From positions 2,571,001 to 2,635,000 of the forward strand of contig NZ_JAZHRU010000001.1 in the NCBI RefSeq assembly GCF_036924525.1: a stretch of DNA of 64,000 nt. The letters run 5' to 3'. Origin of the DNA: Bradyrhizobium sp. AZCC 1719 (GTDB lineage Bacteria; Pseudomonadota; Alphaproteobacteria; Rhizobiales; Xanthobacteraceae). Shown here in pieces: positions 7,798-16,024 of this stretch. A program made the position numbers and the translations under genes. The notes beneath the pieces are model-generated. The model was not told the origin of the DNA, did no database searches, and worked only from the letters and a program-made list of their open reading frames with translations. Position 1 is the stretch's first letter, and the number at the start of each line of letters is the position of its first letter.

Positions 7798-8235
7798 TCA
7801 TCTGCACCTTGGATAGATCGCGGCCAGGTCACGCCCGCGCAGCAGCAACAGCCGCGACGTCAGGCCGCCGTGCCGGCTGATCCAGTCCCGCACGCGGTCG
7901 GGATAGGCTGCCTGTACTGCGCGCGAGGCTTCCGGCTCGGCATAGATCCGGCCGCGGCCGTCGATCGAGCGCGCGGCGTGGAATCCGAGCACCGCCCGGC
8001 GCGTCACGCAGATGCGCTCGGCCGGCACCGTCATCAGCACCAGCGTGCAGGCCGACAGGCATGGCCCGTCGATCACCACCCGCTCCCCGGTCTCGCGCAC
8101 GCGATCGAACAGTTCGAGAAACGGCCCGACCTGTCCGCCGGGACTGGCGAGAATGCGAACCTCGGCCCGCACCGGCATGATTGCCGCCAACAGCGCGGCG
8201 GCGACAACGATGAGCTTGATGACCGCCATTCCCAT
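7798..8235 (-). CDS. Periplasmic Clp/crotonase-like protein of unknown function
   Basis: 145 residues with a signal peptide (about 1-25, ending MPVRA). The mature part resembles the ClpP/crotonase fold used by membrane-associated serine peptidases. It has the SPGGQVG loop, then GPCLSACTLVL with a serine in the place of the ClpP nucleophile, and AVLGFHAAR at the position of the ClpP histidine region. The third catalytic residue is not obvious, so activity is uncertain. Start 8235 is chosen because GGAGGAG (8241-8247, minus strand) precedes it by 6 bp. The frame upstream to 8256 would place that ribosome site inside the gene. Confidence 0.75.
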   Translation of the reverse strand: MGMAVIKLIVVAAALLAAIMPVRAEVRILASPGGQVGPFLELFDRVRETGERVVIDGPCLSACTLVLMTVPAERICVTRRAVLGFHAARSIDGRGRIYAEPEASRAVQAAYPDRVRDWISRHGGLTSRLLLLRGRDLAAIYPRCR

Positions 8236-8549
8236 GTGCAGCTCCTCCGTCAGCACTGCCCCCGGCCCAGTTACGCTCGAACATGTGGCAAGGTTTGGTC
8301 AAGCGTCCGCGTCAGAGACCCCCGGCCCCGGTGAAGGTTACCCATCCCGGCGTGGCAGGTGAGTGCGGCGCGCGCCAGCAGGATCCATGGGTAGCAAGGC
8401 GACGGTGTCCACCGTAGCTTCACGAGCGCACGCGGAACCGGGCCCTTCACCTCTACCAGCTTACGGTCGCCGAGTAGCGCAGCGCTGCTCTATCGAAATT
8501 GCCGCGCAGCCCAGCGGAACGAACAGTGCGGCCCGCCGTTGTGGACCGC
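8236..8549. other. Intergenic stretch without a recognised element
   Basis: About 310 bp between the divergent periplasmic-protein gene and a small putative frame. The minus-strand ribosome site at 8241-8247 is the only signal I can support here. There are no matches to the repeats elsewhere in the window. Confidence 0.4.
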
Positions 8550-8750
8550 ATGGATCATTTTTTCCTTAGCATTATCTGCGCGGGCATTTTGCTGCTCGTA
8601 ACCGCGTTCGCACTGGGAACGCCGAGTATGCGAGCGGATGCTCCACCGGAACAGACCGTGTTGCTGCACCGCGGCGCGCTGAAGAGTAACCTCCCTCCAC
8701 GATCCAGCAACGAGAAGCCACCAGCCAAGTCCATTGTTACTGGGCTCTGA
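8550..8750 (+). CDS. Small putative membrane or exported protein
   Basis: A 66-residue frame starting MDHFFLSIICAGILLL. The hydrophobic segment (about 4-23) is followed by a polar, proline-rich tail ending in SIVTGL. It looks like a signal-anchored small protein. The ribosome site is weak and I recognise no family. A GTG at 8541 would add three residues. It is convergent with the SDR gene downstream. It could be a chance frame. Confidence 0.38.
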   Translation: MDHFFLSIICAGILLLVTAFALGTPSMRADAPPEQTVLLHRGALKSNLPPRSSNEKPPAKSIVTGL

Positions 8751-8782
8751 TCCGCACTCCAAGCGACACAGCCACTGAGGAA

Positions 8783-9571
8783 CTAGCCGTTCCGCCGTTG
8801 GCCGCGCAGCGTCGGCAGGCCAATGCCGGCGGCATCGAAGCCGCCATCGACGGCGAGGACCTGCCCGGTGATGTAGCTTGCGCGGTCGCTGCACAGGAAG
8901 AAGATCGCTTCCGCCAGTTCCTCTTCGAGGCCATAGCGGTTGAGCGGAATGGCGTCGTGATAGTCGGCGCGGATTTCCGGCGTGTGGACCTGTTTTGCCA
9001 TCGCGGTCTCGACCGGGCCGGGCGCCACGGCGTTGACGCGAATGCCGAGCGAGGCCAATTCGACCGCGAGCTGTTTGGTCAGATGCGCGAGCCCCGCCTT
9101 GCTGGTGCCGTAGGCCGAACGCAGCGTGGAGGCGCGTACCGCCGAGATCGACGTGACGTTGACGATCGCGCCGCCGCCATGTTCCCGCATCAAGAACGCC
9201 GCCGCCTTGGTGCACAGGAAAGGGCCGGTGAGGTTGACCTGCAGGATGCGGTTCCAGTCGTCATCCGAGGTGTCGAGCAGCGGCGCGAACACCGCGATCC
9301 CGGCATTGTTGACCAGCGCGTCGAGCCGGCCGAAGCGTTCGCTCACCATCGCCACGGCGTTCGCCACCGCTTTGGCGTCGGAGACGTCGCAATGCAGCGC
9401 CAGCGTATTGTCGGGGTCGGCGAGGCCGGCGACCGCGCCGCGCAGCAATTCGCCTTCGATGTCGAGCAGCGCCACCTGGCAGCCCTCGGCGAGAAAGCGT
9501 TTCGCCGTCGCAAGCCCGATGCCGCGCGCGGCGCCGGTGACGAGAGCAACTTTTTGCGGGGAGGGGGGCAT
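8783..9571 (-). CDS. SDR family oxidoreductase
   Basis: A 262-residue classical short-chain dehydrogenase/reductase. The cofactor loop TGAARGIG is at about residues 14-21, LVNNAGIAV at about 88-96, the catalytic serine in NVTSISA, and the YGTSK catalytic tyrosine-lysine pair at about 157-161. PGPVETAM and the C-terminal SYITGQVLAVDGGFD complete the family pattern. The substrate cannot be inferred. Start 9571 (MPPSPQKVALVTG) is chosen over 9631 because the extra 20 residues are not family-like. It stands alone between divergent or convergent neighbours. Confidence 0.92.
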   Translation of the reverse strand: MPPSPQKVALVTGAARGIGLATAKRFLAEGCQVALLDIEGELLRGAVAGLADPDNTLALHCDVSDAKAVANAVAMVSERFGRLDALVNNAGIAVFAPLLDTSDDDWNRILQVNLTGPFLCTKAAAFLMREHGGGAIVNVTSISAVRASTLRSAYGTSKAGLAHLTKQLAVELASLGIRVNAVAPGPVETAMAKQVHTPEIRADYHDAIPLNRYGLEEELAEAIFFLCSDRASYITGQVLAVDGGFDAAGIGLPTLRGQRRNG

Positions 9572-9736
9572 GGGCGGGTCCGTTTGCGAGAGAGAAGATT
9601 TCCCGCTCCTATAACCCAGGCCCCGTCGCATGTCCCGGCGACAGTGATGCAGACTTCAGCGCTGCCCGGCCGAGCCGCGGCATAGCAAATCCGGTACGGG
9701 CGGCTGTCCCGTACCTGATGCGTTCGATGATGGTAT

Positions 9737-11434
9737 CTAACCGTTCGCGCGCTGCGCGATCGCCTTCGCTTCCGCGGCGGCTCGCTGCATGTTGGAGGAC
9801 ATCTCGCCGGTCACCGTGCTCTGCTCCTCGACCGCGGCGGCGGTGGCGGTGACATATTCGCTGACGCCCTGGATCGCACTCTTGATGCTGTCGAGCGCGC
9901 AGACGACGTCTCCGGAGATGCCGTTGAGATTGCCGATCTCCTGGCCGATCTTGTCGGTCGCCTGCTTGGCCTGGGTGGCGAGGTTCTTGACCTCGGAAGC
10001 CACCACGGCAAAGCCGCGTCCGGCCTCGCCAGCGCGCGCCGATTCGATCGTCGCATTGAGCGCCAAGAGGTTGATCTGGCCGGTGATGTTGCCGATCAGC
10101 TCCACGATGCCGCTCATCGCCTGCGCCGCTTCGTTCAGCCGCTGCGCCTGGGCGTCGGCCGCCTCGACCCGCCCGACCGCGGTCGCCGCCGTCTCACGCG
10201 ACTTGGTCATGGCTTCGGAGATTTCCCGGACCGAGGCGTTCAGTTCCTCGGCGCCGGCCGCCACCGATTCCATCATGCCGCGCACGCGCTCGTTGCCCAT
10301 CCGGACCAGCACTTGCGCGGTGGTGTCGGTGGCGTATTTCACCACCTTGAACGGCTTGCCGTTGAGGTCGAGGATCGGATTGTAGGATGCCTGGATCCAG
10401 ATCTCCTTAGCCCCCTTGCCGATCCGCTTGTATTCGGCCGCCTGATATTCCCCGCGGTTGAGCGCCGCCCAGAATTCACGATAGGCCGCGCTGTCGCGCT
10501 CCGACTGTTCGACGAACATGCTGTGGTGCCGGCCGCGGATCTCGTCCAGCGCGTAACCGACCGTCCGGAGGAAGTTCTGGTTGGCGCCGATGATGGTGCC
10601 GTCCATCTTGAACTCGATCACGGCCTGCGACTTGCCGATGGCGGCAATCTGGCCGGCGAGATCGGCGGTCGAAAGTTTCTGGCTGGTGATATCGGTGGCG
10701 AATTTCACCACCCGGAACGGCTTGCCCTTCTCGTCGAGCACGGGGTTGTAGGAGGCGAGAATCCAGACTTCCTTCCCGCCCTTGCCGATCCGCTTGTACT
10801 CGGCCTGTTGGCTTTCGCCGCGGTTGAGGCTCGCCCAGAACTGCCGGTAGGCGGCGCTGTCGCGCTCCGACGGACCGACGAACATGCTGTGATGCTTGCC
10901 CTGGATTTCGGCAAGCGTGTAGCCCATCGCTTTCAGGAAGTTGTCATTGGCGGTGACGACGGTGCCGTCCATCTCGAACGCAATGACCGCCTGCGTACGG
11001 TTGATCGCGGCGATCTGGCTGGCATCCTCCATGTTCTTGATCTTGCGGGCGGTGATGTCGGTCGCGAATTTCACGACCTTGCAAGGTTTACCGCTGCCGT
11101 CGAGCACGGGGTTGTAGGTCGCCTGGATCCAGACTTCCTTGCCGCCCTTGCCGATCCGCCTGTATTCGGCGGCCTGGTATTCGCCGCGCCTGAGCGCCGT
11201 CCAGAAGTCGCGATACGCTTGGCTGTCGCGCTGCGACGGATCGACGAACATGCTGTGATGCTTGCCCTTGATTTCGCCGAGCGAGTAGCCGAGGGCTTTG
11301 AGGAAATTGTTGTTGGCGGTGAGAATCGTGCCGTCCATGCCGAACTCGATAACGGCCTGCGAGCGGCCGAGAGCGTCGGCAAGCGCTTTATCTGTCGAGG
11401 AGCTCTTGAGAAATTGAAACACCGTAGGCCTCAT
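9737..11434 (-). CDS. Cytoplasmic chemoreceptor with three tandem PAS domains
   Basis: 565 residues. Three PAS domains of about 122 residues each (roughly 14-135, 136-257 and 258-379) are near copies. Each has AVIEFxMDGT, HHSMFV, ERDSxAYRxFW, RIGKGxKEVWI and KPFxVVKFATD. The methyl-accepting signalling domain follows (about 390-565), with the hairpin tip [25 protein letters not shown]. There is no transmembrane segment or HAMP and no CheR-binding pentapeptide at the end, so it is a soluble receptor sensing an internal signal such as redox, ligand or oxygen. Start 11434 (MRPTVFQFL) is taken, as the upstream frame to 11611 lacks family character. Confidence 0.9.
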   Translation of the reverse strand: MRPTVFQFLKSSSTDKALADALGRSQAVIEFGMDGTILTANNNFLKALGYSLGEIKGKHHSMFVDPSQRDSQAYRDFWTALRRGEYQAAEYRRIGKGGKEVWIQATYNPVLDGSGKPCKVVKFATDITARKIKNMEDASQIAAINRTQAVIAFEMDGTVVTANDNFLKAMGYTLAEIQGKHHSMFVGPSERDSAAYRQFWASLNRGESQQAEYKRIGKGGKEVWILASYNPVLDEKGKPFRVVKFATDITSQKLSTADLAGQIAAIGKSQAVIEFKMDGTIIGANQNFLRTVGYALDEIRGRHHSMFVEQSERDSAAYREFWAALNRGEYQAAEYKRIGKGAKEIWIQASYNPILDLNGKPFKVVKYATDTTAQVLVRMGNERVRGMMESVAAGAEELNASVREISEAMTKSRETAATAVGRVEAADAQAQRLNEAAQAMSGIVELIGNITGQINLLALNATIESARAGEAGRGFAVVASEVKNLATQAKQATDKIGQEIGNLNGISGDVVCALDSIKSAIQGVSEYVTATAAAVEEQSTVTGEMSSNMQRAAAEAKAIAQRANG

Positions 11435-11630
11435 TGCATGGGTGAAAATGACGAGGCTGCTGGTTAATGCCGCCGAGCCCCCTTCCGAGGCAGGTTTGAT
11501 CAAATGAAAAAAGAATGCGTTAACGATATTCTCCGTAAGATGACGGATAGCATCGCGACGTAGTGCTGATCTTAAGGATGTCCCCGCGCGCGACGCCCGC
11601 CGGACGAGCATGCAGCCGCGGATTCGGGGG

Positions 11631-12128
11631 CTATCTTCCGTTCACGACGCTTTCATACGCCGCCTGCAGTCGCTCACCGACCGACGGACCGCTACGCCTG
11701 CGCCGCTTTGCGCCGAGATGGCTCTCGCGCAGCTCGTCCATGAATTCGGCCCACATTTTCGGTCCGCCCTCGCTGAGCAGCCGCGCGCGGATGCCGAGTT
11801 CCTTGGTGACGGGTAGATATTTGTAACCCCAGGCCGCCATCTGCGCGAGAACGGGCAAGAGCTCGATGCCTTGCTCCGTCAGCGAGTAGATTCCCTTCTG
11901 CTTGTGCGTGGGATCGTCCTCGCGGGTGATGATGCCCTGCTCGAGCAGGGTCTTCAGCCGGTCGGCGAGGATGTTGGAGGAGATGCCTTCCTCCGATTTG
12001 GTCAATAGCTCGCGAAAATGCCGCCGGTTGCCGAACATCATGTCGCGGATGATCAAAAGGCTCCATTTGTCGCCGAGCACTTCCAGCGAAAGATTGATCG
12101 GACAGCCGGAGCGCTGGGCATCGGTCAT
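11631..12128 (-). CDS. HxlR family transcriptional regulator
   Basis: A 165-residue winged-helix regulator of the HxlR family. It has [22 protein letters not shown] (the family's Cys plus GDKW motif), [21 protein letters not shown] (recognition region) and [14 protein letters not shown]. The family senses reactive electrophiles or quinones, sometimes through the conserved cysteine near residue 9. Start 12128 has GGAGA 6-10 bp upstream. The gene is divergent from a RibD-like reductase, and an inverted repeat (12201-12214) lies between them. Confidence 0.92.
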   Translation of the reverse strand: MTDAQRSGCPINLSLEVLGDKWSLLIIRDMMFGNRRHFRELLTKSEEGISSNILADRLKTLLEQGIITREDDPTHKQKGIYSLTEQGIELLPVLAQMAAWGYKYLPVTKELGIRARLLSEGGPKMWAEFMDELRESHLGAKRRRRSGPSVGERLQAAYESVVNGR

Positions 12129-12183
12129 GGTCGTCTCCAAAAACGGGCACCAAGGCGCCTTAAAAAAACCGCTTGCAATATCG

Positions 12184-12229
12184 CACCAGTTGGACCATTC
12201 TGCAACCAGTTGCAATTCGCAATCAGTTT
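12184..12229. promoter_or_regulatory. Candidate HxlR operator region
   Basis: Between the divergent HxlR and reductase genes, TGCAAC-CA-GTTGCA (12201-12214) forms an inverted repeat. ACCAGTTG occurs twice with a 20-bp period (12185 and 12205), and an imperfect third copy (AATCAGTT) follows. Two-helical-turn spacing suits side-by-side binding of regulator dimers. Confidence 0.5.
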
Positions 12230-12243
12230 AGGGAGAGATCGCA

Positions 12244-12789
12244 ATGGCAAAGTTGATCATGTGGAACCTGATGACGCTGGATGGCTTCGTTGCAGGCCCC
12301 AACCGCGACATCTCCTGGCATTCCGACGTTTGGGGCGAGGAACTGGCGCAATTGTCGATCGAGCAGATGAAAGCCGCCGGTGGATTGCTGTTCGGGCGAG
12401 TGACCTACGAGCTGATGGCGGGCCACTGGCCGAGTGCGACCGGCGAGGTCGCCGACCTCATGAATGCCGCGCCGAAATACGTCTTCTCGCGCACGGTGAA
12501 GAAGTCCGATTGGAACAACACGCAGATGTTCAGCGCCGATGTGCCGGAGACCGTCGCCCGGCTGAAGCGCGACAGCGCCAAGGACATTTTTCTGTTCGGC
12601 AGCGCCGATCTCGCCAGCAGCCTGATCCCGCACGGGCTGATCGACGAGTTCCGTATTGCGGTAAGCCCCGTCATCCTCGGCGGCGGAACGCCGCTGTTCA
12701 AGCCGGGCGAAAAGCTCAAGCTGAAGCTGCTCGACAGCCGGCCGTTGTCGACCGGCATCGTGATCCTGCGTTACGCGCCGGCGCCGTAA
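12244..12789 (+). CDS. Dihydrofolate reductase family protein (RibD C-terminal-like)
   Basis: A 181-residue single-domain reductase of the RibD C-terminal/YwjB type. The start MAKLIMWNLMTLDGFVAGPN is the family signature. LLFGRVTYELMAGHWP follows, then the pyridine-nucleotide motif DIFLFGSADLASSL and the end segment SPVILGGGTPLFKP. It probably reduces a small carbonyl or pteridine-like compound with NADPH, but the substrate is unknown. The ribosome site AGGGAGA precedes ATG 12244. It is divergent from HxlR, the probable regulator, and lies just upstream of the ECF-type promoter for the GST gene. Confidence 0.9.
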   Translation: MAKLIMWNLMTLDGFVAGPNRDISWHSDVWGEELAQLSIEQMKAAGGLLFGRVTYELMAGHWPSATGEVADLMNAAPKYVFSRTVKKSDWNNTQMFSADVPETVARLKRDSAKDIFLFGSADLASSLIPHGLIDEFRIAVSPVILGGGTPLFKPGEKLKLKLLDSRPLSTGIVILRYAPAP

Positions 12790-12790
12790 A

Positions 12791-12817
12791 TGTCGGCGGC
12801 ACCAGACGCAGATCGTC
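12791..12817 (+). promoter_or_regulatory. ECF-type promoter (TGTCGG-N17-CGTC), site 3
   Basis: TGTCGG at 12791-12796 and CGTC at 12814-12817 with 17 bp between. It starts immediately after the reductase stop codon and about 25 bp before the GST ATG. CGTC is followed by TTG, as at sites 2 and 4. Confidence 0.7.
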
Positions 12818-12842
12818 TTGCAAACGGCAAACCGGAGTTTCC

Positions 12843-13496
12843 ATGTCGCTGACCCTGCACTTCCACCCGCTGGCCTCGTTCTGCTGGAAGGCGCTGATCG
12901 CGCTTTACGAGAACGACATTCCGTTCCGGCCGAATCTCGTCGATCTCGGCAATCCGGCTGAGCGCGCCGCGCTGCTGAAGCTGTGGGGGATCGGCAAGTT
13001 CCCGGTGCTGCGCGACGATGCACGGGATCAGACCGTGCCGGAATCCAGCATCATCGTGGAATATCTCGATTCATACTATCGCGGCCGCGCCCGGCTGATC
13101 CCCGAGGATCCCGGCCTCGCCTTGCAGACCCGGCTGCGCGACCGCTTCTACGATCTCTATGTGCATCTGCCGATGCAGAAGATCGTGACGGACCGGCTGC
13201 GGCCCGAGGGCAAGCGGGACCCGTACGGCGTCGAGGAGGCGCGGGCGCAGTTGCATACTTCCTACGCCATGATCGAGCAGCAGATGGAAAACGGCGGCTG
13301 GGCGATGGGCGAGGATTTCAGCCTCGCCGATTGCGCGGCAGTGCCGTCATTGTTCTACGGCAACATGGCGATGCCGTTCGGTGAAGCGCAGAAAAACCTC
13401 AGCGCCTATCTCGAGCGGCTCAAGGAGCGTCCCTCCGTCGCGCGCGTGTTGAAGGAAGCCGAACCGTATTTCCAGATGGTACCCAAGGAGCCCTAA
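12843..13496 (+). CDS. Glutathione S-transferase family protein
   Basis: 217 residues. The N-terminal thioredoxin-like domain opens MSLTLHFHPLASFCWKALIAL and includes GKFPVLRD and VPESSIIVEYLDSYY (glutathione-binding turn). The helical domain has MGEDFSLADCAAVPSL. The active-site Ser/Cys region (SFCWK) is Omega/Zeta-like. Start 12843 has GGAG upstream, and the much longer open frame upstream overlaps the reductase gene and is not coding. It is driven by the ECF-type promoter at 12791, with the NTF2-like gene 11 bp downstream in the same operon. Confidence 0.92.
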   Translation: MSLTLHFHPLASFCWKALIALYENDIPFRPNLVDLGNPAERAALLKLWGIGKFPVLRDDARDQTVPESSIIVEYLDSYYRGRARLIPEDPGLALQTRLRDRFYDLYVHLPMQKIVTDRLRPEGKRDPYGVEEARAQLHTSYAMIEQQMENGGWAMGEDFSLADCAAVPSLFYGNMAMPFGEAQKNLSAYLERLKERPSVARVLKEAEPYFQMVPKEP

Positions 13497-13507
13497 GGGA
13501 GCGCTGA

Positions 13508-13876
13508 ATGGCCGAAGCAAACAAGGCGGAGACGATCCGCAAGATTTTCGCAGCTTATCTGTCCAACGATCGCCAATTCGTCGAGAATGCCTTCAGCGAG
13601 GATTTCCGCTTCACCAGTCCGTTCGATGACAACATCGACAAAGCGACCTATTTCGCGCGCTGCTGGCAGTCGAGCGACTGGATCGAACGGCACGAACTGG
13701 AGCGGATCCTCGTCGACGGCGATCAAGCCTTCGTGACCTACCGCTGCACGGCCAAGGACGGAAAGAGCTTTCGCAATACCGAGTTCGTTGTCTTCGATGG
13801 CAAGAAGGTGAAGCGCATCGACGTCTATTTCGGCGCGAACTACCAGGATGGCAAGTTCGTCAGGCAACCGGGATAA
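13508..13876 (+). CDS. NTF2-like / SnoaL family protein
   Basis: A 122-residue cone-shaped NTF2-like protein (AETIRKIFAAYLSNDRQFVENAFSEDFRFTSP at the N-terminus, VYFGANY at the end). Such proteins are ligand-binding or simple isomerase/hydrolase folds. No catalytic pair can be named with confidence. AAGGGAG lies 8 bp before the start, and the gap to the GST stop is 11 bp, so it belongs to the GST operon under the ECF-type promoter. Confidence 0.88.
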   Translation: MAEANKAETIRKIFAAYLSNDRQFVENAFSEDFRFTSPFDDNIDKATYFARCWQSSDWIERHELERILVDGDQAFVTYRCTAKDGKSFRNTEFVVFDGKKVKRIDVYFGANYQDGKFVRQPG

Positions 13877-13892
13877 ATGCTGTTTCCTTCGG

Positions 13893-14043
13893 TCCCCGGA
13901 CGCGATGCAGCGCCATAAGCGCGTTCACGCGCGTCTTCGACGCGCTATGGTGCTGCTTCGCAGGGCCGGGGTCCAGTGCACGATGGGCCCCGGTTCTGCG
14001 GCGCATCAAGCTGAGCAGCTTGCTGCGCCGCGCCCGGGGCACG
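13893..14043. repeat. Dispersed intergenic repeat, copy B
   Basis: Same element as 1239-1391: cagcgccataagcgcgttca, cttcgacgcgctatgg, then a second palindromic half ending near cgcccggggcac. The two copies differ by scattered substitutions and small indels, so they are not recent duplicates. Confidence 0.7.
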
Positions 14044-14071
14044 ACTACCTCCAAAATAATTTCCACTGACA

Positions 14072-14098
14072 TGTCGGCGGCGTAAAAGCCCGCTCGTC
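14072..14098 (+). promoter_or_regulatory. ECF-type promoter (TGTCGG-N17-CGTC), site 4
   Basis: TGTCGG at 14072-14077 and CGTC at 14095-14098, again exactly 17 bp apart and followed by TTG. It is 62 bp before the start of a YCII gene. Confidence 0.7.
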
Positions 14099-14159
14099 TT
14101 GTTGACGAAGGCCGACGCGGCAAGTGGCTGGCCTAAGAAGATCAACACGGAGAATAGCG

Positions 14160-14573
14160 ATGCGATTCATGGTGATTGTGAAGGCCAGCAAGGATACGGA
14201 AGCCGGCGTGATGCCGAGTACGGAGCTGCTGACCGCGATGGGCAAGTTCAACGAGGAACTGGTCAAGGCCGGCGTGATGGAGGCGGGCGAGGGCCTGCAT
14301 CCGACCTCGAAGGGCGCGCGGATCAAGTATGGCAGCGGGCAGAGCGTCACCCGCGGTCCGTTCGCACAGTCTGGCGATCTCGTCTGCGGCTTCTGGCTGA
14401 TCAACACCAACTCGCTGGACGAAGCGATCGACTGGATGAAGCGCGCGCCATTCGCCGATGGCGACGAGATCGAGATCCGCCAGGTATTTGCCGCAGAAGA
14501 TTTCGGCGAAGCGCTCACCCCCGAACTGCGCGAGCAGGAAGAGCGGCTGCGGGCGCAGACTGCGAAGAAGTGA
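14160..14573 (+). CDS. YCII-related protein
   Basis: A 137-residue YciI-like protein of the longer DGPF group: MRFMVIVKASKDTEAGVMPS, then GEGLHPTSKGARI, VTRGPFAQSGDLVCGFWLI (the DGPF position reads RGPF) and the C-terminal EIEIRQVFAAEDFGE. Start 14160 has ACGGAG upstream, while an in-frame ATG at 14124 lacks one. It is transcribed from ECF-type promoter site 4 and is followed after 136 bp, across a palindromic repeat, by a paralogue. Confidence 0.9.
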   Translation: MRFMVIVKASKDTEAGVMPSTELLTAMGKFNEELVKAGVMEAGEGLHPTSKGARIKYGSGQSVTRGPFAQSGDLVCGFWLINTNSLDEAIDWMKRAPFADGDEIEIRQVFAAEDFGEALTPELREQEERLRAQTAKK

Positions 14574-14582
14574 CGGCTTGCC

Positions 14583-14684
14583 GTCATTCCGGGGCATCGC
14601 GCAGCGATGAACCCGGAATCTCGAGATTCCCCGGTGCGCAATTGCGCACCTGAGGTCTGGTCCTTCGGACCATCCCGGAATGAC
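14583..14684. repeat. Palindromic intergenic repeat
   Basis: Opens gtcattccgggg and closes cccggaatgac, with an internal gtgcgcaattgcgcac palindrome. A degraded relative with the same tgcgcaattgcgcacctgag-like core lies near 47403-47425. It separates the two YCII genes and may form a strong RNA hairpin in their transcript. Confidence 0.65.
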
Positions 14685-14709
14685 GACACCCGAACAAGGA
14701 CACCCCACC

Positions 14710-15135
14710 ATGCGATTCATGATGCTGATGATTCCCCTGGGCTATGAGACCGCGCCGCCGGACGTGCAGCTCGATCCTGAACGAGTCAAGGCGATGATGA
14801 AATACAATGAGGCGCTGAAGGAGGCCGGCGTGCTGATCGCGCTCGACGGGTTGCATCCGCCCTCGATGGGTGCGCGGGTCTCGTTCGTCACCGGCAAGCC
14901 CGTCGTTACCGACGGTCCCTTCACGGAGGCCAAGGAAGTACTCGGCGGCTACTGGATGATCAACGTGAAGTCGCGCGAGGAGGCGATCGAGTGGGCGAAG
15001 AAGTGCCCGGCGTCTGAGAACGAGATCATCGAAATTCACCAGGTGCAGGAAATCGGTGATTTCTCCGAAGAAGTGCAGCAGGCGGCCAAGGGTTTCGACG
15101 AGCTGCAGAAGGGAAATGCACACAAGGCGCGGTGA
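14710..15135 (+). CDS. YCII-related protein (DGPF)
   Basis: 141 residues, paralogous to the preceding gene (MRFMMLMIPLGYETAPP, DGLHPPSMGARVSF, VTDGPFTEAKEVLGGYWMI with a true DGPF motif, EIIEIHQVQEIGDFSEE). Start 14710 is taken on homology. The ribosome site is weak (AAGGACACC). It has no ECF-type promoter of its own, so it is probably read through from site 4, with the palindromic repeat between the genes. Confidence 0.9.
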   Translation: MRFMMLMIPLGYETAPPDVQLDPERVKAMMKYNEALKEAGVLIALDGLHPPSMGARVSFVTGKPVVTDGPFTEAKEVLGGYWMINVKSREEAIEWAKKCPASENEIIEIHQVQEIGDFSEEVQQAAKGFDELQKGNAHKAR

Positions 15136-15248
15136 GGCTCGCCGCTCTCGACGCTCTGCTCCTTCTCCGCGTCTTTCACGGGGAAGGGGAGCGGAAAGAG
15201 CATCCCTGCGTTAACCTTCCTTAATGCTCAAAATAAGTGACCTTTACG

Positions 15249-15283
15249 GCCAGCTCATGTAAAAGCCTTTAACATGAGCTGGC
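15249..15283. promoter_or_regulatory. 35-bp palindrome over the start of the TetR gene
   Basis: GCCAGCTCATGTAAAAG and the complement of CTTTAACATGAGCTGGC match at 16 of 17 positions around one central base. The right arm contains the TetR start codon (15274). The inner 19 bp (15257-15275, ATGTAAA-N5-TTAACAT) match the operator-like repeat before the DUF2852 gene at 16052-16070. It is likely an autoregulatory operator, and as RNA it could also hide the start codon. Confidence 0.6.
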
Positions 15284-15997
15284 AAAAGGACCGCCGCGGC
15301 GAGCGCGGCTACCATCACGGCAATCTGAAAGAGGCATTGCTGCAGGCGGCGCTCGACCTGATTTCGCAAAAGGGCCCGGCCGGCTTCACCTTTGCAGACG
15401 CCGCACGCATGGCTGGCGTCAGTCCGGCCGCCCCCTACCGCCATTTTCGCGACCGCGACGAATTGCTGTCCTCGATCGCGCAACGTGGCTTCGAGCAGTT
15501 CGAGGCCATGCTCGTGCAGGCCTGGGACGACGGGCCGCCCCGACACCGTCACCGCGTTCGAGCGGGTCGGCAAGGCTTATCTCGCCTTTGCGCGCAACGA
15601 GCCGGCGTTCTATTCGGCGATGTTCGAATCCGGGATTCCAGTCGATTCCAACCCGACATTGATGGCTGCGAGCGAGCGCGCATTCGCCATTATCCGCGCT
15701 GCCGCCGAGCGGCTGGCGGCGATGACACCGCCCGGAACGCCGCGGCCGCCGGCGATGATGATGGCGCTGCATATCTGGTCAATGTCGCACGGCGTGGCCT
15801 CGCTGTTCGGCCGCGGCGATGCGGCGCGGCGCAAACTGCCGATGTCGCCGGAAGATCTCCTGGAGGCGCAAGTGCTGATCTATCTGCGCGGCCTCGGCTT
15901 CCCGACCGATCGCCGGCCTGAGCCAAAACCGCCTGGCCCGCCGCCGGTGCCGCCGGCAGGCGACGCGCCATCTGGTCCCTGGGGGAACCGAAAATAA
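15274..15997 (+). pseudogene. Frameshifted TetR family regulator (WHG-domain type)
   Basis: The first frame gives a normal TetR DNA-binding domain (GYHHGNLKEALLQAALDLIS, then AAPYRHFRDRDELLSSIA). At about 15534-15541, in GGGCCGCCCC, the coding continues one frame over: TVTAFERVGKAYLAFA, EPAFYSAMFESG, ASERAFAIIRAAAERLAAM and LEAQVLIYLRGLGF, a WHG-type ligand domain. One extra C in the G/C run accounts for it. As read, translation leaves the TetR sequence at about residue 88 and ends at 15921 out of frame. It could be a sequencing error, because both halves are otherwise intact. The start codon lacks an obvious ribosome site and lies inside a palindrome. Confidence 0.82.
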
Positions 15998-16024
15998 TTT
16001 TCGAGGGCGCGGCGAGCCGCCCGC

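Noticed and set aside
12018..12842. Upstream extension of the GST frame to 12018
   Set aside because: It crosses the HxlR-reductase region and reductase gene in another frame. The GST family start is at 12843.
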